This document shows positions 32,393 through 43,304 of a DNA stretch of 64,000 nucleotides, piece after piece. The notes below the pieces were generated by a model. The model was not told the DNA's origin. It made no database searches and worked only from the letters and a program-made list of their open reading frames with translations. The stretch covers positions 124,001 to 188,000 of the forward strand of contig JAYKYS010000022.1 in assembly GCA_036924285.1 (NCBI GenBank), in the 5' to 3' direction. This DNA is from Asterella californica. Taxonomy: Eukaryota > Streptophyta > Marchantiopsida > Marchantiales > Aytoniaceae. Position 1 is the stretch's first letter. The number at the start of each line of letters is the position of its first letter. The translations under genes and the position numbers were made by a program.

Positions 32393-34030
32393 CTGACTTG
32401 GGTGTAAGATTGGGAAATCTCAAACGATGTCTTCTCCAGTCGGTATTCACATTTGCAGCATACAGCCATGGTCTTCCTATCAACACCTGATATCCAACCT
32501 TAGCTACAGGTCACAAAATGATGTAAGTGAGGTAAAAAGATAATCCACCAATTACCGTCAAGACATCTTTCAGTTGCCCCAAAGGTCGTCTTCTGGTCTG
32601 GTCCGCCATTCTGAGAATTCTCGGAGTAGGCTGGAACTCAGTGAAGCCTAGGGCATGCGCCGTTTCTTCCGTCATGATGTTAACTCCGGAGCCGGAATCA
32701 ATGAGTACCTTCTTCAGAAGACAGCCATGGATCTCCATATCAAGTTCTGGGGCTCCCAAGTCCTCATGCTCTATTCTTAAGATCGGGATGCTCTTGGGAA
32801 GTTTAGCTGCCCTCCTCTTCCTCGATCCTCGAAGCACAGATTGTAACAACTTCCTGTAACCAGCATTGTCATCCAACAGCTGTTGGAAGGTTACATCCGC
32901 CTTCTGATTCCACAAGTCTCGCAAGAAGTCGTACGGAGATCTTTTCAGAAGGGTGACTGGAGTTTCCAACAGAGAAGATGTAGTGGTTGCTTCCTTGGGT
33001 GGAAGACCAGAAGAGTGTCTTCCCTCGACTGGAGGCTGTTCCCGTGAGACTGGTGTTGCCGTAGTCGGTGTAAGAAGCTGTTGTACTATCTTCCGTCTCT
33101 TCTCCAGCTCTTCTTGCATGATCGCTTCAACCTCTTGTCTAATGTCAGGAGCAAAGTACTTCGGATCTTCTCGGTCGTAAGTAGGAGAAGACCAGGAGAA
33201 GATGACCTCTCCTTACGCTGCTTCTTCTTCTTGACGTCCTTCTGACGAGATTCTGACTTCCCTTTGCTTCTGGTACTTACCTTGAACACAGCTTCATCCA
33301 AGACTTCCTCCGGGGCCAACTATCTGAATTCGGGTCAGGATTCCAAACAGTACCATCCGTCAAAGTGAAAGATGACGCTTCTTCAGGTGTTTCCATCTTC
33401 TGAGCTGCAGTCGTCTTCTGCAGCTGATGTTCCTTTCCTTCACGCTTCCCGAGGTCTGGTTCGTCTTTCTCGATATGGAGACAATCCGTACAATCCCCAG
33501 GATCTTCTTCTTCTACCGTGATGTGCTGTACCACTGCTAACTCGAGCTTAGAAGTTGATGCTGCTTCTGCAGGAGGCGTGGTATCTGCAAACCTCACCAT
33601 TTGTCGGGGTCGTAAGGTCTGAGGACAATTTCCTGTGAAATGACCGGCTTCCTTACAGTTCCCACACAAGGGCACTTGCCCAATCTGTCTTCTCGGGTGA
33701 GGACAGGTGGACCATCAGTGTCCTGTCTCTCCACAATTATTGCACGCTCCAAGAAGAGGGTTGAGAGGTCGTTGTGATGAAGAAGGCTGCCAGGGCGTCC
33801 TGGTCTGTACATTGCTAGCTCTATCCCTCGGTACATAACGATTATATTGGGCGGGAGGCGTAGGAGTGAAGGGTTGTATTGTCTCGATCCTATAGCAAGT
33901 TTCCCCACTGGGATCGTGTAGATATCCCTCATTGTCTTCTTCCCATCCTGCCCAGTTGACAGCTTGGTCCTGCGTACACTGATCTCTGGTGTGTCCGGAA
34001 GAGTTACAAAGGTTGCACCAAAGGTTTGGC
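32393..34030 (-). pseudogene. Family E zinc knuckles and protease, frame-broken
   Basis: Three CCHC knuckles, each C-x2-C-x4-H-x4-C, lie at 34017-33976 (CNLC), 33744-33703 (CNNC, with a stop right after the His) and 33666-33625 (CGNC). The protease is at about 32760-32511, with VLIDSGSGVNIM as the aspartyl active site and LGQLKDV downstream. The typical ILIGRPWLY-like segment (VLIGRPWLYAANVN) follows near 32480. Frameshifts separate the blocks at about 34004, 33600, 33300, 33100 and 32510. Confidence 0.8.
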
Positions 34031-35221
34031 CGGGAAGCCGTAGGCTGCTTCCGCTTGTCCTTTCTGGTTCAGAAGATGAACTTTCAGGTCGGCAAACTGC
34101 TTCAGAACCTCATCGATGCGGGGATCAGGTGCAGACTGAATGATCTGAGTTTGAGGCATCTTCTGCACAACTTCCTCCCTTGCTCGCGTCTTCTCCTTCT
34201 TCTTCTTCCGCGTCTTCTTCTCTTGTTCGGATTCGGATTCTGAACTTTCGACAGTAGACTCTTCAGAAGTAGAGGCTGCTTCCGAATCACTGTTATCAGC
34301 TTCTGTGGACTTGGACTTCTTCTTGGACTTCCGGGAAGACTTCTTCGACTTCTTGGACTTCTTCGAGGTCTTCCCTTTGTCTTTCGTCATATTCCGAGTG
34401 ATGCTCGAGGTTTCATACTGCTCGGCATGCTTCTGTACCTCTGCTAAATCATCACCTCTTCCTCTTCTGCAGTACAATTCCATGTCCTGAGACAATCCTC
34501 CCAAGTACCAGTCGACAGCTTGCTGAGCACAGTAGCCGGGTCTGCCTTGGTTCTGCGCGATGTGATCCAGAAGATCTTCAAACCTCTCGGTGTAATCCCG
34601 CAGTGTCTCTTTCTTCTTCCGTTCGAGTCTCTGAAGTTCTATGAGGGTCATACGATCGTAGCCCACTCCTCTGAACCTCTTCAGAAAAGCTGCCTTCAGA
34701 GTAGCCCAAGCGGCCATTACTACACCATCATCCAACGTCTTATTCATCCACTTCCTTCTCTTCCCTACGATCAAACTGGGAAATACACGGAGTCTGTCAA
34801 CATCAGCGTCTTCCTTGTTGGATCTAGAGATGATCTCGAACATCGTGATGAAGTCGTCTGCATCAGCATCATCGTCGTACGGATGGTACTTCTGCCGAGT
34901 GTGGGAAGCCATGTCGACTGCCGGCTGGTGCGACTGCCAACTTCTTTCTTCCTCAGGTCCAGGTGGTGGAGATGGTCTTCTCGAAGGTCCAGGCCTGTCT
35001 GGGTCACGAAGGTCGTCTTCTGAGTCAGAGCTACTGTCACTGCTACCTTCCGAGACGTCTGGAACAATCTCCTCCAGTCTTCCCTCACCTTGAGAAGCTC
35101 CTTCCGCACTTGGGAAGACATCTTCCGAGTAACCAGTACCAAAATCTACTTTATACACGTGATCACCCGGTTGGCTTCTGTCTTCGCCAAAGATTATGCT
35201 CGAGATGGAAGGCTCTTCCAA
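34004..35221 (-). pseudogene. Family E Gag
   Basis: An open frame of about 405 codons. The N-terminus is acidic and Ser/Pro-rich. The Gag domain (about 125-270) contains RKWMNKTLDDG, WATLKAAFLKRF, RDYTERFEDLLDHI and WYLGGLSQDME. After it comes a Lys/Ser/Glu-rich low-complexity tract (KKSKKSKKSSRKSKKKSK). No ATG stands at the 5' end: the frame opens after a TAA just upstream at about 35235, the first codon shown is TTG, and the first internal ATG is MASHTRQK near residue 104. A one-base shift before 34004 leads into the knuckle array. Confidence 0.8.
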
Positions 35222-35452
35222 CTCTACCGATCGGATCTTCCTGAGCTCTTATTCTTTCCTTTGGTGTCTCAGGGATATCCGCTGCTCTCTAGAAGCAGTT
35301 CGCTGGGGTGAGTTTACCCACTCTGGATCTTTACCCGTGCGTCTTCTGCTTCTTCCTCCGGTCGGAGGCATCCACCAGCGTACTGAGAACAGATGTCTCT
35401 ATTCTTCTACCACTAGATCCGGAAGACCAAATGACTGAACAACCGATCACAG
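35222..35452 (-). other. Family E leader or gag 5' region
   Basis: This is internal E sequence between A2 and gag; it continues at 44228 beyond A2. It has short frames with stops and no recognised motif. It may contain the true gag start in a decayed form. Confidence 0.55.
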
Positions 35453-35456
35453 GTTC
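35453..35456. repeat. A2 target-site duplication GTTC (left)
   Basis: GTTC precedes the LTR TG at 35457 and recurs at 44224-44227. It is the same tetranucleotide as for A1. Confidence 0.9.
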
Positions 35457-35464
35457 TGTAACGA

Positions 35465-35481
35465 CCTATGTTACACATAGG
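35465..35481. promoter_or_regulatory. Terminal hairpin palindrome in LTR
   Basis: Perfect 7-bp arms CCTATGT/ACATAGG with a 3-nt loop, eight bases from the LTR end. It is present in both A2 LTRs and most family A LTRs. It could be an integrase or protein-binding site; the role is inferred only. Confidence 0.45.
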
Positions 35482-36016
35482 AAATTTGTCTATTAGTAAG
35501 GTGTTTAGTTATAACTAAGTGTTGAGAATGTTTATTGGCTGCCAAAGTACTTTAAGGATGTATCAAGTTAGTCATGACTAGCTAAAAGTTAGTTATGGTT
35601 AAACTTAGCTGTACTTTTGGCAGAATTCAGATATTTGCTAAAGAGTGAGCACTACTATCTTGTCATCTTGTCTAAAAGGTAGAAAGGAGGTGGAAAGTAT
35701 CCCTTATCTCCTTTTTGACTTGATATTAGTGGTTGGATTAAAGTTGTGGACTTTGTGGGCATTAAAAACAAGAAGAGATTCCACATGTTTCCTTTTTAGT
35801 GGGTCCTAGTGTAGAGGGGGGGGGTGGAAATTTGAGATTCCTTGAGAATATTCCAGAATCCTTCTAGAAGTTGTTGACTTTGAAGGAATAAGCCCATGTG
35901 AAAAGGTAAGAAGCCCATGTGATTAATGCTTTTACCTTAAGTAATATCTTAGTAAAACCCGGTAAAAGTACTTACGGCTGAGTTATCGGAGGGTACCAAA
36001 GTAAAAACCTAGAATG

Positions 36017-36024
36017 TATAAATA
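36017..36024 (+). promoter_or_regulatory. TATA box of A2 5' LTR
   Basis: TATAAATA, about 350 bp before the LTR end, followed by AGAGGAGTAGAGAAGAGC. Conserved in every family A LTR here. Confidence 0.65.
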
Positions 36025-36377
36025 GAGGAGTAGAGAAGAGCTCCTCATCCTTGTTTTCACATTGTCGTAATGACAACTTGAGTAATATAGAGAGTGTGGG
36101 ATATTCTTAGCATGTGAGAACTTGAGAGACGTCGTTAGAATGGAGGATTTTAGTTGATGTGTTTAAGGAGATTTTTAGTTGATAAGTTTGTGGGTGTATG
36201 AATAAGTGAACTCAGCATTTTCCCTTCAAGTTCATGGTGTGCTTCCATCAAAGCTATCAGAGGTGACCCCTAAGTGAGAGACAGGTCCGACATGTTGCAG
36301 ATTCGTGGATGACGATCGTGGAGGTTGAGAGATCGGGGGGGTAGTTGATCGATAGGACCGCGGAGGGTTTACATTTT

Positions 36378-36396
36378 TGGTTCCGTTGCCGAGACC
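36378..36396 (+). promoter_or_regulatory. A2 primer-binding site
   Basis: TGGTTCCGTTGCCGAGACC follows the LTR after TTTT. Similar to plant tRNA-Asp-type primer sites. Confidence 0.75.
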
Positions 36397-36708
36397 TCAC
36401 TTGAAGGGATCGTTGAACGATGTTTAGAGTTCAGTTCTATATTCGACAAAAGGAGATTATGAGAGAGCACATGGAGAGAACGTTGGGAGGAGAGAGAGCT
36501 AACGTGATGTTAGCAACGTTAGAACCTTTCGTGTATCCCGTAGTGATATATGACGCGTTCGAAGTCATTCTTTACATCTTGTTCACTTAGAAAGGGTTTG
36601 AGGAGAGTTGAAAGAGGGTGCAACAAGAGTTGTAGAGAAAGGAGGAGAGAAAAGTTATTAGAGGAGATAAATTTGTGAGTTTAGAAATTCTGCTCTCTGG
36701 AAAATTTG

Positions 36709-37096
36709 TACAGTCGCTATCAACTTTTCTGTGAATTTTATTTTCCTGTGAAACTTTCTAGTGTTTTAGATTGGCTGATAACCTATCTAAGACAAAAGAA
36801 ATCATAGGAAAAGGTGGTCTAGAGAGGGAGGAATGAATTTTCAAAGTTGAGGGGGTCTATTCGTGAGAGTTGAGGAATTTTGTTATCTGAAAAAAAATTA
36901 CAGTCATTGTCAGATTTTCTGTGAATTTTATTTTCCTGAGAAACTTTCCAGTGTTTTAGAGTGGCTGATAAATCCAGGACAAAAGAAATCATGAGAAGAT
37001 GAGGTCTGAAGAGAGAGAAAGAATTTTTCAAAGTGGAGGGGGTTGACAACCATGAGGGAAGTGAAAATATACAAATTTCAGTTCTCTGAAAATTTG
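36709..37096 (+). repeat. Two imperfect ~190-bp tandem units in the leader
   Basis: Unit 1 is 36709-36898 and unit 2 is 36899-37096. Both start tacagtc and share tctgtgaattttattttcct, agtgttttaga and agacaaaagaaatcat in the same order; a partial third start lies at 37097. Also seen in A1. In A3 about 254 bp of this region is deleted. Confidence 0.75.
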
Positions 37097-37258
37097 TACA
37101 GTCATCACCATCTCTTCTTATTAGGGAAGTTTCTGTTGAAACTTCATGATTTAGTAGCTTGGAGGTTGAGCTACTGGAGACCACAAAAATCTTGGAGAGA
37201 TCTCTTACCAACTAAGAGATATACGTTTCGGCATACAAGGAGGTCTTGAAGATACTTC

Positions 37259-37576
37259 ATGGGGCATCCAGTTCGAATGACGAGGTGGAAGAAGAGACGT
37301 TTAGGAGTTCGAACAGAGACGGAGAAGCCCAAGTTAAGTATAGATGAGTTACGAACCCGCATCTATAGCACTTGGGGTGCCCTCTTTACCCTATACGAAG
37401 AAGCTTCCGCGACCATTGGCACAGATTTGAAGAAAGCCGAGTTTAAAGCATCATTCACTGTGGAGGCCACGAATGCTCCTGGTGAAGTAGAGTTGGATCC
37501 TTACAAGAGTGAGTTCAAGATGTCTGTTGTGATTAGTACAAACGATGGTGAGGAGGATCATATCTTCGATAGTTAA
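37259..37576 (+). CDS. A2 ORF-a, 105-aa leader protein
   Basis: Intact frame from ATG (MGHPVRM) to TAA. Basic N-terminal third (RWKKRRLG), central ASFTVEATNAPGEVE and an acidic end. Homologous ORFs occur in A1, A3 and A0. The function is unknown and no signal peptide or membrane segment is seen. It lies first after the primer site, 138 bp before the ORF-b ATG. Confidence 0.55.
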   Translation: MGHPVRMTRWKKRRLGVRTETEKPKLSIDELRTRIYSTWGALFTLYEEASATIGTDLKKAEFKASFTVEATNAPGEVELDPYKSEFKMSVVISTNDGEEDHIFDS

Positions 37577-37714
37577 TTTTAGATTAGATTTTATTTCGTG
37601 TATAGCATGTATAATACACGATTTCCAATATAAAGCTCGGAAGAGTTAAGAAAGTGAGGTAGAATTATTTTCCTCTATGATATTTTGTCCACTTAATGGT
37701 TGAGAAGGTGCAAC

Positions 37715-38191
37715 ATGAGTGGAAATTCAAAAGATTGGAAAGTTAGACTTAGAAACCTTCCTCAAGGTTTAGATGTCATAGTAAGTGTCGAAGAAAGTTC
37801 GAGAGAGATTATCGTCGAGTTTGAAAACCCTAGTACTAAACCTCAAGTAGAATCTCCGAGGAGAAGAGTAGAAACCGACTTGTGGTGTTATTTCTGTAGA
37901 GGGTTGGGACACAAAGTAGTGAATTGTCCAACTAGAATCAGAACCGAGAGAGCTAAAGGGAAGCAGGAGTTTACTGATTTAAGTCTTCGAATGGGTCCAT
38001 CGTCACCAACGCCAATTCATCTTCTAGGCGAAGATCCTTGTCCAAGTTGTGGAGTGGGTGATCTATCCAGAGGACACAAGTGCGTCGATGTGGCCGTCCT
38101 ACTTACGTCAGTAGTCGAGAAGTTGGACGAGACTCAAAGAGCTGAGACGGAGAAGTTGTCGACTTCAAAAGAGGACTCAGCTGAGTTGTGA
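37715..38191 (+). CDS. A2 ORF-b, 158-aa zinc-knuckle protein
   Basis: ATG at 37715 (MSGNSKDW). The zinc knuckle CYFCRGLGHKVVNC fits C-x2-C-x4-H-x4-C, followed by a basic stretch RIRTERAKGK. A second Cys/His patch is CPSCGVGDLSRGHKC, and the C-terminus (LLTSVVEKLDETQRAE) is likely helical. Such knuckles bind nucleic acid in Gag nucleocapsids, so ORF-b may be an extra RNA-binding packaging protein (inference). The stop overlaps the ORF-c start. Confidence 0.65.
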   Translation: MSGNSKDWKVRLRNLPQGLDVIVSVEESSREIIVEFENPSTKPQVESPRRRVETDLWCYFCRGLGHKVVNCPTRIRTERAKGKQEFTDLSLRMGPSSPTPIHLLGEDPCPSCGVGDLSRGHKCVDVAVLLTSVVEKLDETQRAETEKLSTSKEDSAEL

Positions 38192-38355
38192 TGGAGATCG
38201 TCATTCGGATGGTGGAGAAGACGGTGATGCGACTCAGGCTCATGATTACCTTGGGAGAAGAGATGGCACAAGAGGTGTTGTTACAACCATTTCCTTTTAT
38301 TTTACCTATGGTAGATTATTCGCGAATGGAATTGGTGATGTTCGTACTCTTTTAG
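38191..38355 (+). CDS. A2 ORF-c, 54-aa small ORF in a TGATG overlap
   Basis: ATG at 38191 shares its A with the ORF-b TGA (38189-38191). It is open to a TAG at 38353-38355, 49 bp before the gag ATG. The product has Met at many positions and a hydrophobic end (FPFILPMVDY, MELVMFVLF). All four copies keep it open. It might be made by termination-reinitiation, or the frame may be fortuitous. Confidence 0.4.
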   Translation: MEIVIRMVEKTVMRLRLMITLGEEMAQEVLLQPFPFILPMVDYSRMELVMFVLF

Positions 38356-38404
38356 CGAGTAGTTATTGCACAAAAAATAGAAAGGTAGAAAGAATAGTTA
38401 CAAG

Positions 38405-41400
38405 ATGGGGAAGTTACCAGTGTTTCATGGGAAGGACAATGAAGATGTAGAACCATTTGTACGAGACTTCAAAAGGGGTTGCATCGGAAACAACGTGAGA
38501 AGGAAGGAAGAATGGGTGTTGTTACTGCCAGAGTTTTAAGAAGATTTTGCTCTTACGTGGTATGACGACCGAGTGAAGAGCAAGACACCTGGTGCAGTTG
38601 AGGACACATGGGAGATGTTGAGTAATGCACTCATCGAAGAATTTCTTCCAGAAGAGAGTTATGAGAAGCTCATGGTGGAGCTTACTCATTTGAAGCAAGG
38701 GGACGACGAGAAAGTTCGGCAATATGCCGAAAGGGTGGATAAGTTGGAGCAACGGTTTCGAACGGTCCTACGGAAGAGTGGAGACAATGTGGAGCTAACG
38801 ATGGCGGGGATTGGAGCAGTGTTGACCAAGAACTTGGTGGGAGGGTTGAGGCTTTCAGTTCGAACCCAAGTGAGGTACGAGAAGCCAACAACCAAAGCGG
38901 AGGCCATCAAGATTGCGACAAATATGGAAGAGAGTTTGGATGAAGGAGATATCATCCAACCTCATCATGCTGCTCTGGTGTCAACTCCGAATCCTGGTGT
39001 AGCCACAATGATCGCACCTGCACCATCACAATTGGTGATTGCTTCAACATCAGCTCCTACTCCAACGGTGGTGCCAAGACCGTTTGTCCCAACAACGATG
39101 TCTACTGCCACCTCTGATTTTCATGCCGAGCTGAAGAGCATCACCGATACTCTTGCGGATCTCAAGATAAACGTGGTGCAGTTACGAGAATGGAGGAACA
39201 AAGGTGGAGGAGGAGGTCAAAGAGGTTACGACAACAATCCCAGCCGAGGAAATCAAGGTAACTTTGAAGGCAACCAAGGTAACTTTGGAGGAATCACTTG
39301 TTGGACGTGTGGAGGTTCTCATTTCCAGCGAAATTGTCCTAACAACGGAGCAAGAGGTGCCGAAGCTATCAGAATGAATGTGGATGGAGGAAATCCATCA
39401 CAAGGACGAGACAAGGGGGTGGCTACTATCGATGTCGTGCGAGATCCCATCTACGAGAAGGGAGAGAGTTCAAACTCTTCTCATGCACCGGTGGAGCTTT
39501 TAGCTCAAGAAAGGAAAAGAACTCGATTTTCTGATGAACCGGTTTTCATGGAGGAGTCAGCAAGTAGAAGTACTCGTTCGAGTAATGTTTCGAGTACACC
39601 AAGGGAACCAAGAAGGAAGCTGGGGATGGCGGATTTCACCATTTCATCTTCCCAAGCGGGATATGATGTGGTTGAAGATGTGGGTGCTCAGAAAGCCAAC
39701 ATCACTGTTGGACAACTGATCGCACTTAATCCCAACTTACGAAGGGAACTCAGAGGAGGACTGAGTTCTAAGAGAAGCAAGAAGAAGAAACCCAAGAGCA
39801 AGACATCAAAGTCAGTGGGAGTTGGTGTGGTGGATGTGCATGCTTCAGAGGTATGCACTAGGGCTTCAAAGATTGAAGTCCGGTTGAATGGTCATTACGT
39901 CTCTGACGTATTGGTGGACGGAAGGTCGGATGTAAACGCCATATCGGAGAGGTTGATGAAGAAGTTGGGGATGGAACCAACTCGTCCGGCTAGCATTGTC
40001 GTGGGGATGGCTAACAAGCAACGGGTAAGATCTCTTGGTGTGTTAGAGAAGGTGGTCGTGTCTGTGATGGGAGTTCAAACATTGATGTCCTTTCAAGTGT
40101 TAAAGGACTCTAGTTATGATTTGCTCCTAGGTAGGCCTTGGTTGAGAGCTGTGCGCACCACTGATAGGTGGCACAAGGGATACTTACAGATTGGACCTAG
40201 AGATCATAGAGTGATAGTCCCTCTCTCGGGTGTTGGAGTTGTGACTTCTGACTCTGATAGACCCACTAGTGACTACTGGGAATCTGATACGGAGGATGAT
40301 CAGAGTGTATCAGAAGTAGATACCGGAGATTCTTACGATCAAGAATCCTCGTCTGAGGACGAAGGATTTGGTCGAGATGAATCATTACATCAGCTTAGTG
40401 CTATTGACTTGTTGCCTCGACCAGCAGTGGAGAAAGATCCTGACAAAGAAGAGTTGAGTGAGGCAGAGATTGTGAGAAGACTCTCTACCCTGAAGTTTAG
40501 TATCAATGTCACTCAAGAAGAGAAAAGTAGATTCCTAGATATATTTCGAAAATATATCCATGTGTTTGCTTTCAGCTACAAGGATTTGAAAGAGGTGACT
40601 CTCGAGACTCATCGAATCGAATTGGAGGAGCACGCAAGACCAGTTCGACAGAAGCAGAGAAGGGTCAATCCCACAACGGCAATGATGGTCAAGGAGGAGA
40701 TAGACAAGTTGAAGGAGGCGAGTTTCATCTATGAGGTGGAGAACTCAGAATGGGTTTCACCCATTGTGATTGTCAAGAAGAAGAATGGTAAGCTGCGAGT
40801 GTGCATAGACTATAAGAAGCTGAATGCAGTTACCAAGAAGGATTATTATCCTCTACCATTTATAGATGAGATTTTGGAGGAAGTTGCTGGTCATGAGTGG
40901 TACAGCTTTGGTGATGGTTATAGTGGGTATAACCAGATCAAGATAGCACAGGAGTACCAACAGTTGACTACTTTCACTACTCCTTGGGGAACATTTGCAT
41001 TTCGAGTGATGCCATTCGGATTGTGTAATGCTCCGGCCACGTTTCAAAGGTTCATGAACAAGGTGTTTGAACCATTCATAGGGAAGTTTGTTCGGGATTT
41101 CATTGACGATTTCTGTGTGTACGGACGAAAGGAGGACCACTTTGATCATGTGATCAAAGTTTTGCAGCGGTTGGAGCAAGCCAACGCTTCTCTAAATCCA
41201 GAGAAGTGCATCTTTGGCTGCGAAGAAGGTCTGCTGTTAGGGCACATCATTTCCAAGAATGGGATTGCGGTAGATCCTGAGAAGGTGAAGAAGATTGTGG
41301 ATCTTCCATTTCCGATCAACTTGACAAAGTTGAGGCAGTTTCTTGGCATGGTTGGATATTATCGTAGGTTTGTCTTTTCCTTCTCAAACAAAGCAATAGC

Positions 41401-43291
41401 TTTGACTATGTACATGAAGAAGGGAGTTGATTTTGACTTGATAGTGCATGATCAGAAGGCAAAGGAAGCATTTGAGGAGCTGAAAAAGGCATTAGTGACA
41501 GCTCCTATACTTGCTAAACCTGAGTGGAGTAAAGCATTTATTCTGTATACGGATGCCTCCAATGTAGCAATCGGATGTACATTAAGTCAGCTAGATGGAG
41601 ATGGGCATGATCATCCTATAGCTTATGCTAGTAGGCAGATGGTTCCAGCGGAGAAGAATTACTCCGTGACTGAACGAGAAGGATTAGCGGTGATCTTTGG
41701 ATTGAAGAAATTTCGACACTACTTGCTAGGAGGGAAATTTTCCATAGTCACAGATCACAAGGCTTTAAAGTATATCTTTAATAAGCCTAATGCCGAAGGT
41801 CGTATTGCTCGTTGGAAGATCCTTCTAACAGAATATGATTATGTGATCGAAGATAGACCAGGGAAGAAGCATGCGAATGCTGATCTTTTGTCAAGGGCTT
41901 ATGATGATGAGGGAGAAGAACCGTTTGATGATTCATTTCCAGACGAGCATCTGATGACCATCACAAGCATCGAGGAGATACCGGACGAGTACAAGGAAAT
42001 CTGGAGTTTCCTTGCAGATGGCTCTTTTCCAGAAGGTATGCATACCCGAGAACGTAACGTGTTGATCAAGAGATGCAAACCTTACACCATGGTGGAGGGA
42101 ATTCTGTTTCATCAAGGAGCAGATGGCTTACTAAGGAGAGCAGTTGGTCAAAAAGAGGCATTCAAGCTAATGCACGAGTTTCACGACGGAACTGTTTGCG
42201 GAGGTCACTTTGCTGGTAAGATAACAGCCTTCAAGATTTTGGATGCGGGTTATCACTGGAGAGGGATTTTCAAAGAGTGTTTAGACTATTGCAAAACTTG
42301 TGACGTATGTCAAGCATTTGCTCTAAAGTCTACTAGAACACCTCCGTTAAGATCAATTTCAGTATTAGGGCCGTTTGAGAAATGGGGTATTGACTTTGTA
42401 GGTCCTCTTAATAAGACACCTCGAGGCAATAGATACATTGTAGTCGCCACTGACTATTGTACCAAGTGGGTAGAGGCTAGATCTTTGAGAGAGACCAATG
42501 AAACAGAAGTCGGTAGATTCCTATGGGAGAGGATCATCACGAGATTTGGATGTCCGTTAGAGTTGGTCTCAGATAGAGGAGGAGAGTTTGTAGGGAGCAT
42601 GACTACTGCTATGCTACAACACTTTTCTATCAAGCCACGAGTAACGACCTCATACAAACCAAATGCTAATGGTCTTGCGGAGAAGACCAATCTTACACTT
42701 TGTATGATGCTCGCCAAAGACGCTGGTGTTGAAACTGCGAAACATACTTGGGATAAGAGGCTACATGCCATCTTATGGGAGTACCGAACGACAACAAAGA
42801 CTTCTACTGGATACTCCCCATTTCGACTGGTTTATGGAGTGGAGTCCAAGTTGCCGATCCAATTCGAATTGGATACTTTTCAAACTATTGAATGAAAGTT
42901 GAAGAGGTCGAGAGGAGAAGACGTGGTCAGATCAAGAAGGGAGCAACTCATGGAGTTGGAAGAGACCCGAGCGGTAGCAATGATCCGGATGGAACGAGCT
43001 CAGGCGTATCAAAAGAAGAGTTACGACAAACGGTTGGGCAAGAGGGAGGTAAAACCTTTTCAAGTCGGAGATTGGGTTATGTTGTATGATGCTATTTGAT
43101 TCAAGAGGGCTAGGAAGAAGTTTCTTCCAAGATATTTTGGTCCTTTTGTTGTAGATAAGGTGTGGAACAACTTCACATATGACCTTCAGGAGCTGGGAGG
43201 AAGGAGATTTGATCGAGTAAATCATGACAAGTTGAAGTTGTTTCATCGACGAAAGTTCTCTCTTCATTCCGAGGACGGAGCGAAAATTTAG
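38405..43291 (+). pseudogene. A2 Gag-Pol with three nonsense codons
   Basis: It starts at ATG 38405 (MGKLPVF). Stops lie at 38537-38539 (TTA to TAA), 42893-42895 (CGA to TGA, in the integrase C-terminal region) and 43097-43099 (AGA to TGA). Between them 1440 codons are open. Domains are as in A1: Gag, knuckle CWTCGGSHFQRNC, protease (here VLVDGRSDVN, so the second Gly of the active site is Arg), RT with FIDD, RNase H, and integrase with HHCC and DDE. The final stop TAG at 43289 abuts the polypurine tract. Confidence 0.93.
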
Positions 43292-43294
43292 TCC

Positions 43295-43304
43295 GGGAGT
43301 AAAA
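43295..43304 (+). promoter_or_regulatory. A2 polypurine tract
   Basis: GGGAGTAAAA immediately before the 3' LTR; one T interrupts the purines, as in the other copies. Confidence 0.65.

Larger units (their letters stand above)
35457..36373 (+). repeat. A2 5' LTR
   Basis: It starts TGTAACGACC and ends GGGTTTACA. It contains a hairpin palindrome CCTATGT-TAC-ACATAGG at 35465-35481, the palindrome TAGTCATGACTA at 35569-35580 and a TATA box at 36017-36024. Confidence 0.95.
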
